Origin: an uncultured Neomegalonema sp.
Lineage (GTDB): Bacteria; Pseudomonadota; Alphaproteobacteria; Rhodobacterales; Rhodobacteraceae
Assembly (NCBI GenBank): GCA_937927905.1
Contig: CALFWP010000097.1
Span: forward strand, 1 to 24,013
Length of the DNA stretch: 24,013 nt
Reading direction: 5' to 3'
Shown piece after piece: positions 1-8,254 of the stretch. Under the pieces are notes generated by a model. The model was not told the DNA's origin and ran no database searches. It saw only the letters and a list, made by a program, of their open reading frames with translations. Positions within the stretch are counted from its first letter, which is position 1; every line of letters starts with the position of its first letter. A program made the position numbers and the translations under genes.

Positions 1-520
1 GCAGGGTCATGGAGGCCACCCCGCCCTTGGACGCGGCATAGGCCAGCTGTCCGATCTGTCCTTCATAGGCGGCAATCGAGGCGGTGTTGACGATCACCCC
101 GCGCTCTCCGCCCTCCGGCAGCGGCTCTGCTTCCGCCATGCCCGCCGCCGATTGGGAGGCAACATTAAAGACGCCTAATAGATTGATTTGTATTGTTTTT
201 AAGAAAAGTACCGGATCATGGGCACCGTCTTTTCCGACCGTTTTCGCCCCGGGTGCAATCCCCGCACAGCAGACGCAAATCCGTTCCATCCCGTTCTTTG
301 TACGTGCCGTATCAAGGGCCACGCTGACGGATTCGGAATCGGAAACATCGGTGTTTATAAAAAGCGCATTGATTTGGTCCGCGACTTTCCTGCCGCGCTC
401 CGCATCTCTGTCCAGGATTGCAACCGGGCACCCCTGAGCCGCGAGCATCCGTGCCGTGGCCTCGCCAAGACCGGATGCGCCGCCGGTAACAATTGCAGGT
501 GTCTGTGATGTAAGCTGCAT
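1..520 (-). CDS. SDR-family NAD(P)-dependent oxidoreductase, C-terminus outside window
   Basis: Reading the minus strand from the ATG at 520 gives 173 residues with no stop before the window edge. The N-terminus has the Rossmann cofactor motif TGGASGLG. Downstream are an NxA-type CCAG motif, an NTAS strand and the catalytic YAASK (Y-x3-K), so this is a classical short-chain dehydrogenase. The overall pattern resembles 3-hydroxyacyl-CoA dehydrogenase type 2-like SDRs, but the substrate cannot be fixed. About 80 C-terminal residues should lie beyond position 1. It starts 22 bases after the modA stop on the same strand and is probably the third gene of a metC-modA-SDR transcript. AAGGCC about 5 bases before the ATG is a weak ribosome site. 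Confidence 0.9.
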   Translation of the reverse strand, partial: MQLTSQTPAIVTGGASGLGEATARMLAAQGCPVAILDRDAERGRKVADQINALFINTDVSDSESVSVALDTARTKNGMERICVCCAGIAPGAKTVGKDGAHDPVLFLKTIQINLLGVFNVASQSAAGMAEAEPLPEGGERGVIVNTASIAAYEGQIGQLAYAASKGGVASMTL

Positions 521-542
521 GTAAGGCCTTGTTTATAATATT

Positions 543-1319
543 TTAATCGGAATTTTTGTTTTTTACGGGCACCCAAAATCCATAGCGGGTGAAAACTGCA
601 GTGGCTTTCCTGCCCTGCAAACAGGCGGCAAGCCGCCGGATCTCGGGACTGTCAAAATCCGCGATAACCGCGATAGGATAACGTATCGGATTATGGGTAT
701 CCTGCGGAAACTCGTATGCAATTTCAACGGCCCTATGGTTCAGAGCATCTGTCCTGTATAGAATGCCGAAATCGGTTTCGTTACGGATCAGCCAGGTCAG
801 AATTTCCCGGACGTTGGAGGCCTGAACAAGGGTGTCTTTGGTCCCGTTCCACCAGTTCAGCGCCTGTAGCGCCTGTTTGCCGTAAATTCCGGCCGGAACC
901 GAATTGACCTCTCCGATGCCGATGCGTAACCCCTCCGGAAGCGGCGAACCTGCGCGTGGCAGGTCCGGTTTTTGCCCTGCATCTTTCGGATAGGCTAAAA
1001 CAAGCCGGTTGCCCAGCAGGTCCGAGCGCGTGTCAGCGGCAATAAGCCCGCGATGCCCGAGCCAGTCCATCCACTGCGGATTGGCCGGAATAAAAAGACC
1101 GGCGGCGGCACCCTGTGCGATCTGGCGGGCGAGTGTTCCGCTGCCCGCATAAACGGCTTGTGCCGGCATGCCGCCCTCCGGCGTGCAGGCTTTGAGGGCT
1201 TCCTGCATTACATCGGTCAATGATGCAGCGGCAAAAACTTTGAAATCTGAGGCGTTTACGGGAAATGAGGTGAGCGCTGTCAGCGCAATACCGGCGCTAA
1301 GCTTTGCGAAGACGTTCAA
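543..1319 (-). CDS. modA: Periplasmic molybdate-type substrate-binding protein (ModA-like), TTG start
   Basis: The 258-residue product has an N-terminal signal peptide (about residues 1-23, ending VNAS) followed by the family hallmark FAAASLTDV and the YAGSGTLARQIAQGA block with conserved Ser/Gly that bind the oxyanion. Length matches ModA. The expected role is periplasmic capture of molybdate or tungstate for a ModBC permease. The initiation codon is TTG at 1319, supported by GGAGGA at 1325-1330 (minus strand) five bases upstream. Both lie inside the 3' end of the upstream metC frame, which modA overlaps by 23 bases, implying translational coupling. No modB or modC follows; the next gene is an SDR. 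Oxyanion specificity is inferred from family motifs only. Confidence 0.87.
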   Translation of the reverse strand: MNVFAKLSAGIALTALTSFPVNASDFKVFAAASLTDVMQEALKACTPEGGMPAQAVYAGSGTLARQIAQGAAAGLFIPANPQWMDWLGHRGLIAADTRSDLLGNRLVLAYPKDAGQKPDLPRAGSPLPEGLRIGIGEVNSVPAGIYGKQALQALNWWNGTKDTLVQASNVREILTWLIRNETDFGILYRTDALNHRAVEIAYEFPQDTHNPIRYPIAVIADFDSPEIRRLAACLQGRKATAVFTRYGFWVPVKNKNSD

Positions 1320-2481
1320 AGCCGTCCTCCAGATCGTTCAGCAAATCTCCGACATCCTCCAGGCCGACATGGATGCGCATCACGCCACCCGCGGCGCGCC
1401 CGTTATTCGGCCAGCGTGTGGCGGTGCGCAGTTTAGGCGGGTCAATCGGAATGAGCAGGCTCTCGAATCCGCCCCAGGAAAATCCCATTCCGAAGAGCTG
1501 CATGTGATTCAGCATCGCGGCCTGTTTTTCAGGGCTTGAATATTCCGGTTTCAGTATGAAGGCGAAAAGACTGGATGCCCCGATGAAATCTCGTTTCCAA
1601 AGTTCATGCCCCGGATCACCCGGCAGAGCAGGGTGGATAACTTCGGCGACTTCCTCGCGGTTTGAGAGCCATTCGGCAACCTGTAAACCGGACTGCATAT
1701 GATGGGGCAGGCGGACATGGATGGTCCGTATCCCGCGCATGGCCAGATAGACGTCATCGGGCGACGGGCAAATGCCGGTCTGTGTCTGGGCCTGCTGGAA
1801 CGTATCATAAGCCTCTTCCGTGCAGGTCACGCTGCCCATAACCAGATCGGAATGGCCGGAGATATATTTTGTCACTGCCTGAACCGAGACATCGACACCA
1901 TGTTGAAAAGGTTTGAAGTAAAGCGGCGAGGCCCAGGTGTTGTCCATGATCACTTTGACACCGGTTTTATGCGCCTCGGCGCAAATCGCCGGAATATCCT
2001 GCACCTCAAAGGTCCAGGAGCCGGGGCTTTCCACCCAGACAACGCTGGTATTCGGACGCAGCAGATTTTTGATGTCGCCGCCGATGCACGGATCGTAATA
2101 TTCAACTTCAATGCCCATACGCGATAACATGCCGTTGCAGAATGCACGGGTCGGTCCGTAGGCACTGTCGGTAATGAGGACATGGTCCCCTGCAGAGGCA
2201 TAGGCCAGTAAAGGCAGGGTGCAGGCAACCAGGCCCGAGGGTTGCAGGCGCGTTCGGTATCCGCCCTCCAGCGACTGTATCGCCTTTTCAAGAGCGAAGG
2301 TCGTTTCCGTACCATGGACGCCGTATGTGACGGCATCACCGGCGCGGATGCTGCGCTCCCGGTGCATATGTTCAACGGTCGGGTAGAGAATGGTCGAGGC
2401 ATGCATCACTGGCGGATTGACGACGCCGTCGTAATCCATAGGCCGTCTTCCGGCATGGGTCGCTTTTGTTCCGTCTTGCAT
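1297..2481 (-). CDS. metC: Cystathionine beta-lyase-like PLP enzyme (Cys/Met metabolism family)
   Basis: The 394-residue protein belongs to the Cys/Met metabolism PLP-dependent (fold type I) family. The cofactor lysine is K205 in TKYISGHSD, preceded by the PLP-ring aspartate in MDNTWASP (D180). YGVHGTET (about 53-60) and QPSGLVA (about 80-86) are also typical of cystathionine beta-lyases. The expected reaction splits cystathionine to homocysteine, pyruvate and ammonia in methionine biosynthesis; closely related gamma-lyases or other C-S lyases cannot be excluded. It appears to be the first gene of a minus-strand unit with modA, which starts inside its 3' end. It is divergent from aapJ. Confidence 0.9.
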   Translation of the reverse strand: MQDGTKATHAGRRPMDYDGVVNPPVMHASTILYPTVEHMHRERSIRAGDAVTYGVHGTETTFALEKAIQSLEGGYRTRLQPSGLVACTLPLLAYASAGDHVLITDSAYGPTRAFCNGMLSRMGIEVEYYDPCIGGDIKNLLRPNTSVVWVESPGSWTFEVQDIPAICAEAHKTGVKVIMDNTWASPLYFKPFQHGVDVSVQAVTKYISGHSDLVMGSVTCTEEAYDTFQQAQTQTGICPSPDDVYLAMRGIRTIHVRLPHHMQSGLQVAEWLSNREEVAEVIHPALPGDPGHELWKRDFIGASSLFAFILKPEYSSPEKQAAMLNHMQLFGMGFSWGGFESLLIPIDPPKLRTATRWPNNGRAAGGVMRIHVGLEDVGDLLNDLEDGFERLRKA

Positions 2482-2774
2482 ATCGGATTCCCGGCTCTTT
2501 GATCGTCCCTTTTTCAGTATTCAAAGGTATGCTGCTTCCGGAGGAAAAAGCCAAAATGTAATTTCGCGGGCGGGATAACCTTAGGGAATTACATGGTTAA
2601 TAATGCGGTTTCCAGGCAACATCCAGGCGGTGTGTTGTGCGATATCGCTCAAAAAACCGCTGTTACGGCCTATTAGACTGTTGAAACTCTTTCCGATTGT
2701 GATGCAGTGTCTCACAGACCGTGATTTGTCCGATTCAGGACAACCGCCACGGGTCCACTTAGGGAGAAATGAGA
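2482..2774. promoter_or_regulatory. Divergent intergenic region between metC and aapJ
   Basis: This gap of about 290 bases must hold the promoters for metC (minus) and for the aap operon (plus). No plausible gene was seen. AT-rich stretches occur at about 2585-2610 and 2648-2690, and there is one clear dyad at 2726-2743. I could not identify a convincing -35/-10 pair for aapJ. Confidence 0.6.
2726..2743. promoter_or_regulatory. Perfect 6-bp dyad in the aapJ leader
   Basis: TTGTCC-N6-GGACAA is a perfect inverted repeat ending 17 bases upstream of the aapJ ribosome site. It could be an operator for a dimeric regulator or a small leader hairpin. The sequence alone does not decide which, and no regulator is named. 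Confidence 0.4.
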
Positions 2775-3800
2775 ATGACATTCAAATATGCGCTTGGCGC
2801 ACTTTCAGCGATTGGTCTTGCACTTGGCGCAGGTACAGCCTCAGCTGATACGCTTGCGGACGTAAAAGCCAAAGGCTCCGTACAATGCGGTGTTTCCCAG
2901 GGCCTGCCGGGATTCTCCAACCAGGATGATTCGGGCAACTGGACCGGCATCGACGTTGACGTGTGTAAAGCTGTTGCCGCTGCTGTGTTCGGTGATGCGA
3001 ATGCTGTTAAGTTCACACCGCTTTCGGCGAAAGAGCGTTTTACGGCGTTGTCTTCGGGTGAAGTTGATATTCTGTCCCGTAACACGACATGGACAATGAC
3101 ACGTGACACGCAACTCGGCCTCAACTTTGCCGGTGTCAACTATTACGACGGTCAGGGCATGATGGTGCCTGCGGGTCTTGGTGTCACATCCGCTCTGGAA
3201 CTCGACGGCGCATCGATCTGCACCAATACGGGTACAACAACCGAGCTGAACATCACCGACTTCTTCCGTGCCAACAAAATGGGCTTCGAGCTGGTTGCCT
3301 TTGAAAAGGCCGATGAAGTTGTGGCCGCTTACGATGCGGGCCGCTGTGATGTTTACACCACGGACCGTTCCGGTCTGGCCGCACAGCGTCTGAAGCTGGC
3401 TGATCCTGCTGCTCACATTGTTCTGCCGGAAGTGATCTCGAAAGAGCCGCTCGGTCCTGTCGTCCGTCAGGGTGACGATGTATGGTTCAACATTGTCCGC
3501 TGGACCCTCAATGCCATGATCAACGCTGAAGAGCTGGGCGTGACTTCGGGCAACGCCGCTGCAATGGCATCTTCCGATAACCCGGGCATCAAGCGTCTTC
3601 TGGGCACCGAGGGCAACTTCGGTGAAGCACTCGGCCTGTCGAACGACTGGGCAATGCAGGTTATTTCCCAGGTCGGAAACTACGGCGAAAGCTATGAAGC
3701 GCATGTTGGTGCAAACACACCGTTGAAACTGAACCGTTCCGGTTCCGTGAATGCGCTGTGGACCAATGGCGGTCTGATCTACGCGGCCCCTATCCGCTAA
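2775..3800 (+). CDS. aapJ: General L-amino-acid ABC transporter, periplasmic binding protein AapJ/BztA-type
   Basis: The protein captures amino acids in the periplasm and delivers them to the AapQ-AapM permease. It has a signal peptide (MTFKYALGALSAIGLALGAG, cleavage near TASA-DT) and then the family-3 solute-binding fold. AapJ-type hallmarks include VQCGVSQGLPGFS, GIDVDVCKAVAAAVFGD, LSSGEVDILSRNTTWT and CDVYTTDRSGLAAQR. Length (about 341 residues) is normal. Two ATGs are possible. The one at 2769 lies only 2 bases from AGGGAG (2761-2766), whereas the ATG at 2775 has an 8-base spacing, so 2775 is preferred. It is the first gene of aapJQMP and is followed by a strong hairpin before aapQ. Confidence 0.95.
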   Translation: MTFKYALGALSAIGLALGAGTASADTLADVKAKGSVQCGVSQGLPGFSNQDDSGNWTGIDVDVCKAVAAAVFGDANAVKFTPLSAKERFTALSSGEVDILSRNTTWTMTRDTQLGLNFAGVNYYDGQGMMVPAGLGVTSALELDGASICTNTGTTTELNITDFFRANKMGFELVAFEKADEVVAAYDAGRCDVYTTDRSGLAAQRLKLADPAAHIVLPEVISKEPLGPVVRQGDDVWFNIVRWTLNAMINAEELGVTSGNAAAMASSDNPGIKRLLGTEGNFGEALGLSNDWAMQVISQVGNYGESYEAHVGANTPLKLNRSGSVNALWTNGGLIYAAPIR

Positions 3801-3809
3801 CCGGACTTT

Positions 3810-3838
3810 GCGCCGCCTTTTCAATCGAAGGGCGGCGC
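3810..3838 (+). terminator. Strong hairpin between aapJ and aapQ (attenuator or mRNA stabiliser)
   Basis: GCGCCGCCTTT (3810-3820) pairs with AAGGGCGGCGC (3828-3838), one pair being a T-G wobble, around a 7-base loop. It is followed by the imperfect T-rich stretch TTTCCTTTT. Because the transport genes continue on the same strand, it probably acts as a partial terminator or 3'-end stabiliser giving more binding protein than permease. That pattern is known for ABC uptake operons; here it is an inference. Confidence 0.7.
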
Positions 3839-3904
3839 TTTCCTTTTCGGGACGTATGATCCCGGTTTTTATGGTTTTCCCCTTTTTTGTAAACAGAGGC
3901 ACGC

Positions 3905-5191
3905 ATGGCTTCTATGACCGCTTCGGAAACCGAAGACACGGGACTGACATCCCTTCTCTATGATCCGAAAGCCCGCGGCCTGCTCTTTCAGATTTTATTA
4001 TTGACAGCAGTTGTCGCGTTTTTTGCCTGGATACTGGACAATACGATCACCAACCTTGCATCGCAGGGCAAGAAATCCGGCTTCGGATTTTTGGGTGAAA
4101 CCAGCGGATTTGCAATCCTGACCACGCTCGGAACCTTCGTTATGGAGGCGCGGGCAGGAGTTGCAACATACTTTGATGTTTTCTGGATCGGTGTCATCAA
4201 CACGCTGGTGATTTCATTTTTCGGGATCATTGCGGCAACGTTGCTCGGGTTTCTGATGGGTATTTTCCGCCTGTCGAACAATGTTATTTTGCGTGGGTTT
4301 GCGACATTCTATGTTGAAATCCTGCGCAATATCCCGCTGTTGCTGCAGATTTTCTTCTGGTATTTCGTCGTCCTGCGTGCGTTGCCTGATAAACGGGCAT
4401 CCGGGATTTCACTTGGTATATTCGGCGAGTTTCCGATGAACGTTACGGGTCTTTACATCCCGTACCCTCTTTTTCTCGAAGGTTTCAGTTCGGTAGTATG
4501 GACCTTTATCGCCGCCTGTGTTCTGGCCTGGACGATTTCATGGCTCGCGAAGAAACGCCAGGAGGCCACCGGCCGTCAGTTCCCTTCATTCTGGGTCGGT
4601 TTGCTGATTATTACCGCAATTCCGCTTTTTGCCTTTTATCAGATGGGCGGACCACTGGAGCTTGAGGCGGCCAAATTCCTGAATGTCGGGGATCCGATTC
4701 TGGATGCGAATGGCGAACCGACAGGCCGTACCGCCTCGAAAATCAAGGCCGGATATATTGCCGGTGAGGGCGGTGTGATCAAACCGGAATTCATCGCACT
4801 CTGGCTGGCGCTGGCGCTTTACACTGCGGCGTTTATTGCCGAGATTGTCCGTGCCGGTATTCTTGCTGTGCCCGGCGGACAAACTGAGGCGGCAAAGGCA
4901 TTGGGCATCAGCCCCTCAATCACGTTGCGCAAGGTTATTATTCCACAGGCTATGCGGGTTATCATCCCGCCACTGACATCGCAGTTCCTGAACCTGACCA
5001 AAAACTCGTCCCTCGCAATTGCGATCGCGTATCCGGATCTGGTCTCGATTTTTGCAGGTACGGCCCTCAATCAGGTTGGACAGGAAATCGAGATGATCTT
5101 TATGATGATGATGGTCTATCTGATTATTTCACTGGGCACTGCGGCGTTCATGAACTGGTTCAATGCCCGCATGATGCTGGTCGAGCGATAG
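3905..5191 (+). CDS. aapQ: General L-amino-acid ABC transporter permease AapQ/BztB-type
   Basis: This 428-residue inner-membrane protein forms one half of the translocation pore. It starts with a membrane segment at about residues 23-43. A HisM-type permease domain follows from about residue 95 (GVINTLVISFFGIIAATLLG), including EILRNIPLLLQIFFW. A long loop typical of AapQ lies in the middle, and the EAA motif VPGGQTEAAKALGISPS-IPQAM sits near residues 322-348, where AapP docks. Length is close to family norm (about 400). The start at 3905 follows AGAGG (3895-3899) closely. Nine bases separate its stop from aapM. Confidence 0.94.
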   Translation: MASMTASETEDTGLTSLLYDPKARGLLFQILLLTAVVAFFAWILDNTITNLASQGKKSGFGFLGETSGFAILTTLGTFVMEARAGVATYFDVFWIGVINTLVISFFGIIAATLLGFLMGIFRLSNNVILRGFATFYVEILRNIPLLLQIFFWYFVVLRALPDKRASGISLGIFGEFPMNVTGLYIPYPLFLEGFSSVVWTFIAACVLAWTISWLAKKRQEATGRQFPSFWVGLLIITAIPLFAFYQMGGPLELEAAKFLNVGDPILDANGEPTGRTASKIKAGYIAGEGGVIKPEFIALWLALALYTAAFIAEIVRAGILAVPGGQTEAAKALGISPSITLRKVIIPQAMRVIIPPLTSQFLNLTKNSSLAIAIAYPDLVSIFAGTALNQVGQEIEMIFMMMMVYLIISLGTAAFMNWFNARMMLVER

Positions 5192-5200
5192 GAGGCGGAT

Positions 5201-7348
5201 ATGACAGATATCGGCTATGTCCGTACAGAAGATGCGCCGCTTTTGCCTCCACCGGCCAGTGAGGTCGGTTGGAAAGGCTGGTTAAAGCAGAATGTGCTCA
5301 GCTCATTCTCCGATTATTCAAGCCCGGGGGCCGAGCTCACATCCGTACTGATGGTGATCGTGACGATCGGTGTTCTGTATTTCGGTCTGACCATACTTTG
5401 GGAAATGGTGCGCTTTACTCTGATTGATGCGGTTTGGAGCGATCCGGATGGCCTGAAACGGCAGGTTTGCCTGACGGTCGATCAGAAACCGGCCGGACCT
5501 CATCCGTCAGGCTGGTCCGGTGCCTGCTGGCCCTTTATTGACGCCAAATGGAAGGCGTTCATGTATGGCCGTTATCCTGAATCGGAGCTGTGGCGTCCCG
5601 ACCTCGTATTTCTGATCGGCGCTGTGGGAACGGCCTGGCTTGTCTCGGATGCGGTGACGAAGCGTTGGCTTTGGGGCGTTGTAATGGTTGTTGCCGGTGC
5701 TGTTCTGCTCTGGTGGTCGACGCTGCCGATTGAGAATGACGGTGTCGCGCTGCTCAACGATGTCTATGATCCGGCAACGGCTTCCCCGTTCGGACAGTTT
5801 TTTGACCGTGCTCCGATCGGTGCATTTATTCTGATAGCGGTCGGTATTCTTTATCTGCTGCTTGTACAGCCTGTTGGCCGTAAGACGGTTGCAGTTCTTA
5901 TGCTGACCGTTTTTCCGGTGTTGTCATACATTCTGCTTACGGGCGGCGATGCGGAAGGTGATGTCGGGTTCTGGATCACTCTGGCTGTTATCGCCGGTTT
6001 CGGTCTGATGCTGTGGCTGATTGCCAGACTGTTCGGCGATAATGCCTTTAGTGCTCTATTGCTTTCATTACTGGTTTTTGTTGCTGCTATTTATTTCCTC
6101 TCCGCAGTATTGGGCCCGACAACGGGCTTCGGATTCACCGATAGCGGTTTGGGCCGCGTCGGTGAGGGCACGGTGATCCGCCTGCCTGTGCCTGTGGACT
6201 TTACAGGTCAGCTTCTGGCCGGTATCGGTGCTATCGGGTTGTTGTTTCTGGTTATGTCGGGCCAAATGCTCGGGATTTTGATCCGGCTGGTACTGGCGGT
6301 GCCTGTGCTGATTATGATCGTTAATGCCTATGCCGAAGGCACAGCAGCGACGTCATTACCGGTCGGGTGGATGATCTTCGGACTGCTGCTGATTGGTGTG
6401 ATCGGTTTTGCTCTCATGGCTCTGGTCGGCATCAGTCGTCCTGAATGGCATAGTGCTATTGGCAATTTCGGGCGTGGCACAGGGCGGATGATTTTCCTGT
6501 TATCCCTGTTGGTTGGCGTTGTCGCTTTTGTCGGCGGTCACTGGTTTGTCGATCTGCTGGAATTGGTGGCTGCGGGCGAGACGGATAAGTTCCTGTCTTC
6601 CGCGCATCTTGCTGCTCATGATGAACATGGCATGCTGGGTCTGACTGCGGAAGCGATGGAAGTTGAGCGAAATCTGTGGATTTTGCCGGAGGTTGAAACC
6701 AATGTCTGGGGCGGCCTGCTGGTAACACTGGTTGTGTCTTTTGTTGGCATCATTGCCTCTTTGCCCCTTGGTATTCTTCTGGCACTGGGCCGCCGATCAC
6801 AATTGCCTGCCGTGCGGATTCTGTCCACGGCGTTTATCGAGTTCTGGCGTGGTATCCCGCTGATTACCGTGCTGTTCATGTCCTCGGTCATGCTGCCGCT
6901 GTTCCTGCCGGAAGGAACCGAATTCAATAAGCTGCTTCGTGCGCTGATCGGTGTGGCTCTCTTTGCTTCTGCATATATGGCTGAAGTGGTACGCGGCGGA
7001 TTGCAGGCCATTCCGAAGGGTCAATACGAGGGTGCTGATTCCCTCGGCCTTGGTTTTGCACAAAAGATGCGCCTGATCGTGATGCCGCAGGCTCTGACGC
7101 TGGTCATTCCGGGTATTGTGAATACCTTTATCGGTTTGTTCAAAGATACCGTGCTGGTACTGATTATCGGTCTTTTCGATCTTTTGGGTATGATTCAGTC
7201 GAGCTTCAGTGATTCCAACTGGTCCACACCGGTGACCAGTCCGACAGCGTATCTGACATGCGCGGCGTTGTTCTTTATCTTCTGCTTCGGCATGTCCCGC
7301 TATTCGATGTTTATGGAGCGCAGGCTCCGCCGGGGTCACGCGCGATGA
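5201..7348 (+). CDS. aapM: General L-amino-acid ABC transporter permease AapM/BztC-type, with large membrane insertion
   Basis: Residues 1-140 match the usual AapM N-terminus: a WLKQNVLSS leader, a membrane segment at about 45-70, the LIDAVWS and GACWPFIDAKWKAF blocks, and YPESELWRPDLVFL. Residues about 500-705 are a standard permease domain (WGGLLVTLVVSFVGIIASLP, EFWRGIPLITVLFM, EAA motif IPKGQYEGADSLGLGF, GIVNTFIGLFKDT). The family is usually near 380-440 residues, but this copy has 715. The extra part, about residues 150-490, is made of several additional hydrophobic helices with short polar loops. The reading frame is uninterrupted and codon use looks uniform, so it seems to be a real long form. 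The function of the added helices is unknown. The downstream partner aapP follows after 31 bases. Confidence 0.93.
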   Translation: MTDIGYVRTEDAPLLPPPASEVGWKGWLKQNVLSSFSDYSSPGAELTSVLMVIVTIGVLYFGLTILWEMVRFTLIDAVWSDPDGLKRQVCLTVDQKPAGPHPSGWSGACWPFIDAKWKAFMYGRYPESELWRPDLVFLIGAVGTAWLVSDAVTKRWLWGVVMVVAGAVLLWWSTLPIENDGVALLNDVYDPATASPFGQFFDRAPIGAFILIAVGILYLLLVQPVGRKTVAVLMLTVFPVLSYILLTGGDAEGDVGFWITLAVIAGFGLMLWLIARLFGDNAFSALLLSLLVFVAAIYFLSAVLGPTTGFGFTDSGLGRVGEGTVIRLPVPVDFTGQLLAGIGAIGLLFLVMSGQMLGILIRLVLAVPVLIMIVNAYAEGTAATSLPVGWMIFGLLLIGVIGFALMALVGISRPEWHSAIGNFGRGTGRMIFLLSLLVGVVAFVGGHWFVDLLELVAAGETDKFLSSAHLAAHDEHGMLGLTAEAMEVERNLWILPEVETNVWGGLLVTLVVSFVGIIASLPLGILLALGRRSQLPAVRILSTAFIEFWRGIPLITVLFMSSVMLPLFLPEGTEFNKLLRALIGVALFASAYMAEVVRGGLQAIPKGQYEGADSLGLGFAQKMRLIVMPQALTLVIPGIVNTFIGLFKDTVLVLIIGLFDLLGMIQSSFSDSNWSTPVTSPTAYLTCAALFFIFCFGMSRYSMFMERRLRRGHAR

Positions 7349-7379
7349 CCCCCGGCCACATATGATGAGGAATTGACAC

Positions 7380-8174
7380 ATGACAAATGTTGAAATGGTT
7401 GATCGGCAGATTGATCGCTCAAAAATGCAGGTGTCCGACGATGTGGCCATCCATATCGAAAAAATGAACAAATGGTACGGGACGTTCCATGTTCTGCGGG
7501 ACATTAATTTGACGGTGAATGACGGAGAGCGCATCGTTATCTGCGGGCCGTCCGGTTCCGGCAAATCAACGTTGATTCGTTGCATCAACCGTCTTGAAGA
7601 ACATCAGCAGGGTAAAATCGTTGTTGACGGTATTGAGTTGACCGGTGATCTGAAAAAGATTGATGAAATCCGGCGTGAGGTCGGCATGTGCTTTCAGCAC
7701 TTCAACCTCTTTCCGCATCTGACGATCATGGAAAACTGTACGCTCGCCCCGATCTGGGTGCGTAAAATGCCGAAAAAGCAGGCCGAAGAAACGGCGATGC
7801 ATTTTCTTGAGCGTGTTAAAATCCCAGAACAGGCCCACAAATATCCGGGTCAATTGTCCGGTGGACAGCAACAACGGGTCGCCATTGCACGTTCATTGTG
7901 CATGAACCCGAAGATTATGCTGTTTGACGAGCCGACATCTGCGCTTGATCCGGAAATGATCAAGGAAGTTCTGGATACCATGATCAGCCTTGCGGAAGAG
8001 GGCATGACCATGCTGTGCGTAACCCACGAGATGGGCTTTGCGCGCCAGGTTGCGAACCGTGTGATCTTTATGGATGAAGGCCAGATTGTAGAGCAGAATG
8101 AGCCGGAGGCTTTCTTTTCGAACCCGAAAAACGACCGCACAAAACTGTTCCTGAGTCAGATTCTCGGGCATTAA
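7380..8174 (+). CDS. aapP: General L-amino-acid ABC transporter ATPase AapP/BztD-type
   Basis: The ATPase energises the AapQM pore from the cytoplasmic face. All nucleotide-binding elements are intact in the 264-residue chain: Walker A GPSGSGKST (56-64), Q-loop Q106 in CFQHFNLFPHLT, signature LSGGQ (159-163), Walker B IMLFDEP (179-185), D-loop SALD and H-loop H216. The sequence is close to the polar amino acid (GlnQ/HisP) ATPase group. A leader of about 20 residues precedes the domain, as is usual for AapP. It is the last gene of the operon, with a terminator 50 bases downstream. GAGGAA at 7367-7372 is a suitable ribosome site. Confidence 0.95.
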   Translation: MTNVEMVDRQIDRSKMQVSDDVAIHIEKMNKWYGTFHVLRDINLTVNDGERIVICGPSGSGKSTLIRCINRLEEHQQGKIVVDGIELTGDLKKIDEIRREVGMCFQHFNLFPHLTIMENCTLAPIWVRKMPKKQAEETAMHFLERVKIPEQAHKYPGQLSGGQQQRVAIARSLCMNPKIMLFDEPTSALDPEMIKEVLDTMISLAEEGMTMLCVTHEMGFARQVANRVIFMDEGQIVEQNEPEAFFSNPKNDRTKLFLSQILGH

Positions 8175-8223
8175 AATCCGGGAAGCTTACGCGCGCCACT
8201 TGATGTTACGTGCGTTACAGATC

Positions 8224-8254
8224 AGGCCGTCTCATTCGTTTGAGGCGGCCTTTT
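8224..8254 (+). terminator. Intrinsic terminator of the aap operon
   Basis: AGGCCGTCTC (8224-8233) pairs with GAGGCGGCCT (8242-8251) with one wobble, over an 8-base loop, followed by TTTT. The stop codon of the convergent yciB gene (8232-8234) lies inside the stem. There is no T-run in the minus direction, so it serves mainly aapP. Confidence 0.8.

Noticed and set aside
2681..2710. TTGAAA as a -35 box for aapJ
   Set aside because: No acceptable -10 hexamer stands 16-18 bases downstream.
2841..3902. Long open frame (353 codons) on the minus strand across aapJ
   Set aside because: It is antisense to a clear AapJ gene, has no family motif, and is Cys/His/Arg-rich as expected from a shadow frame.
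6797..7588. 263-codon minus-strand frame across the aapM-aapP junction
   Set aside because: It overlaps two strongly supported genes and shows no recognisable domain or ribosome site.
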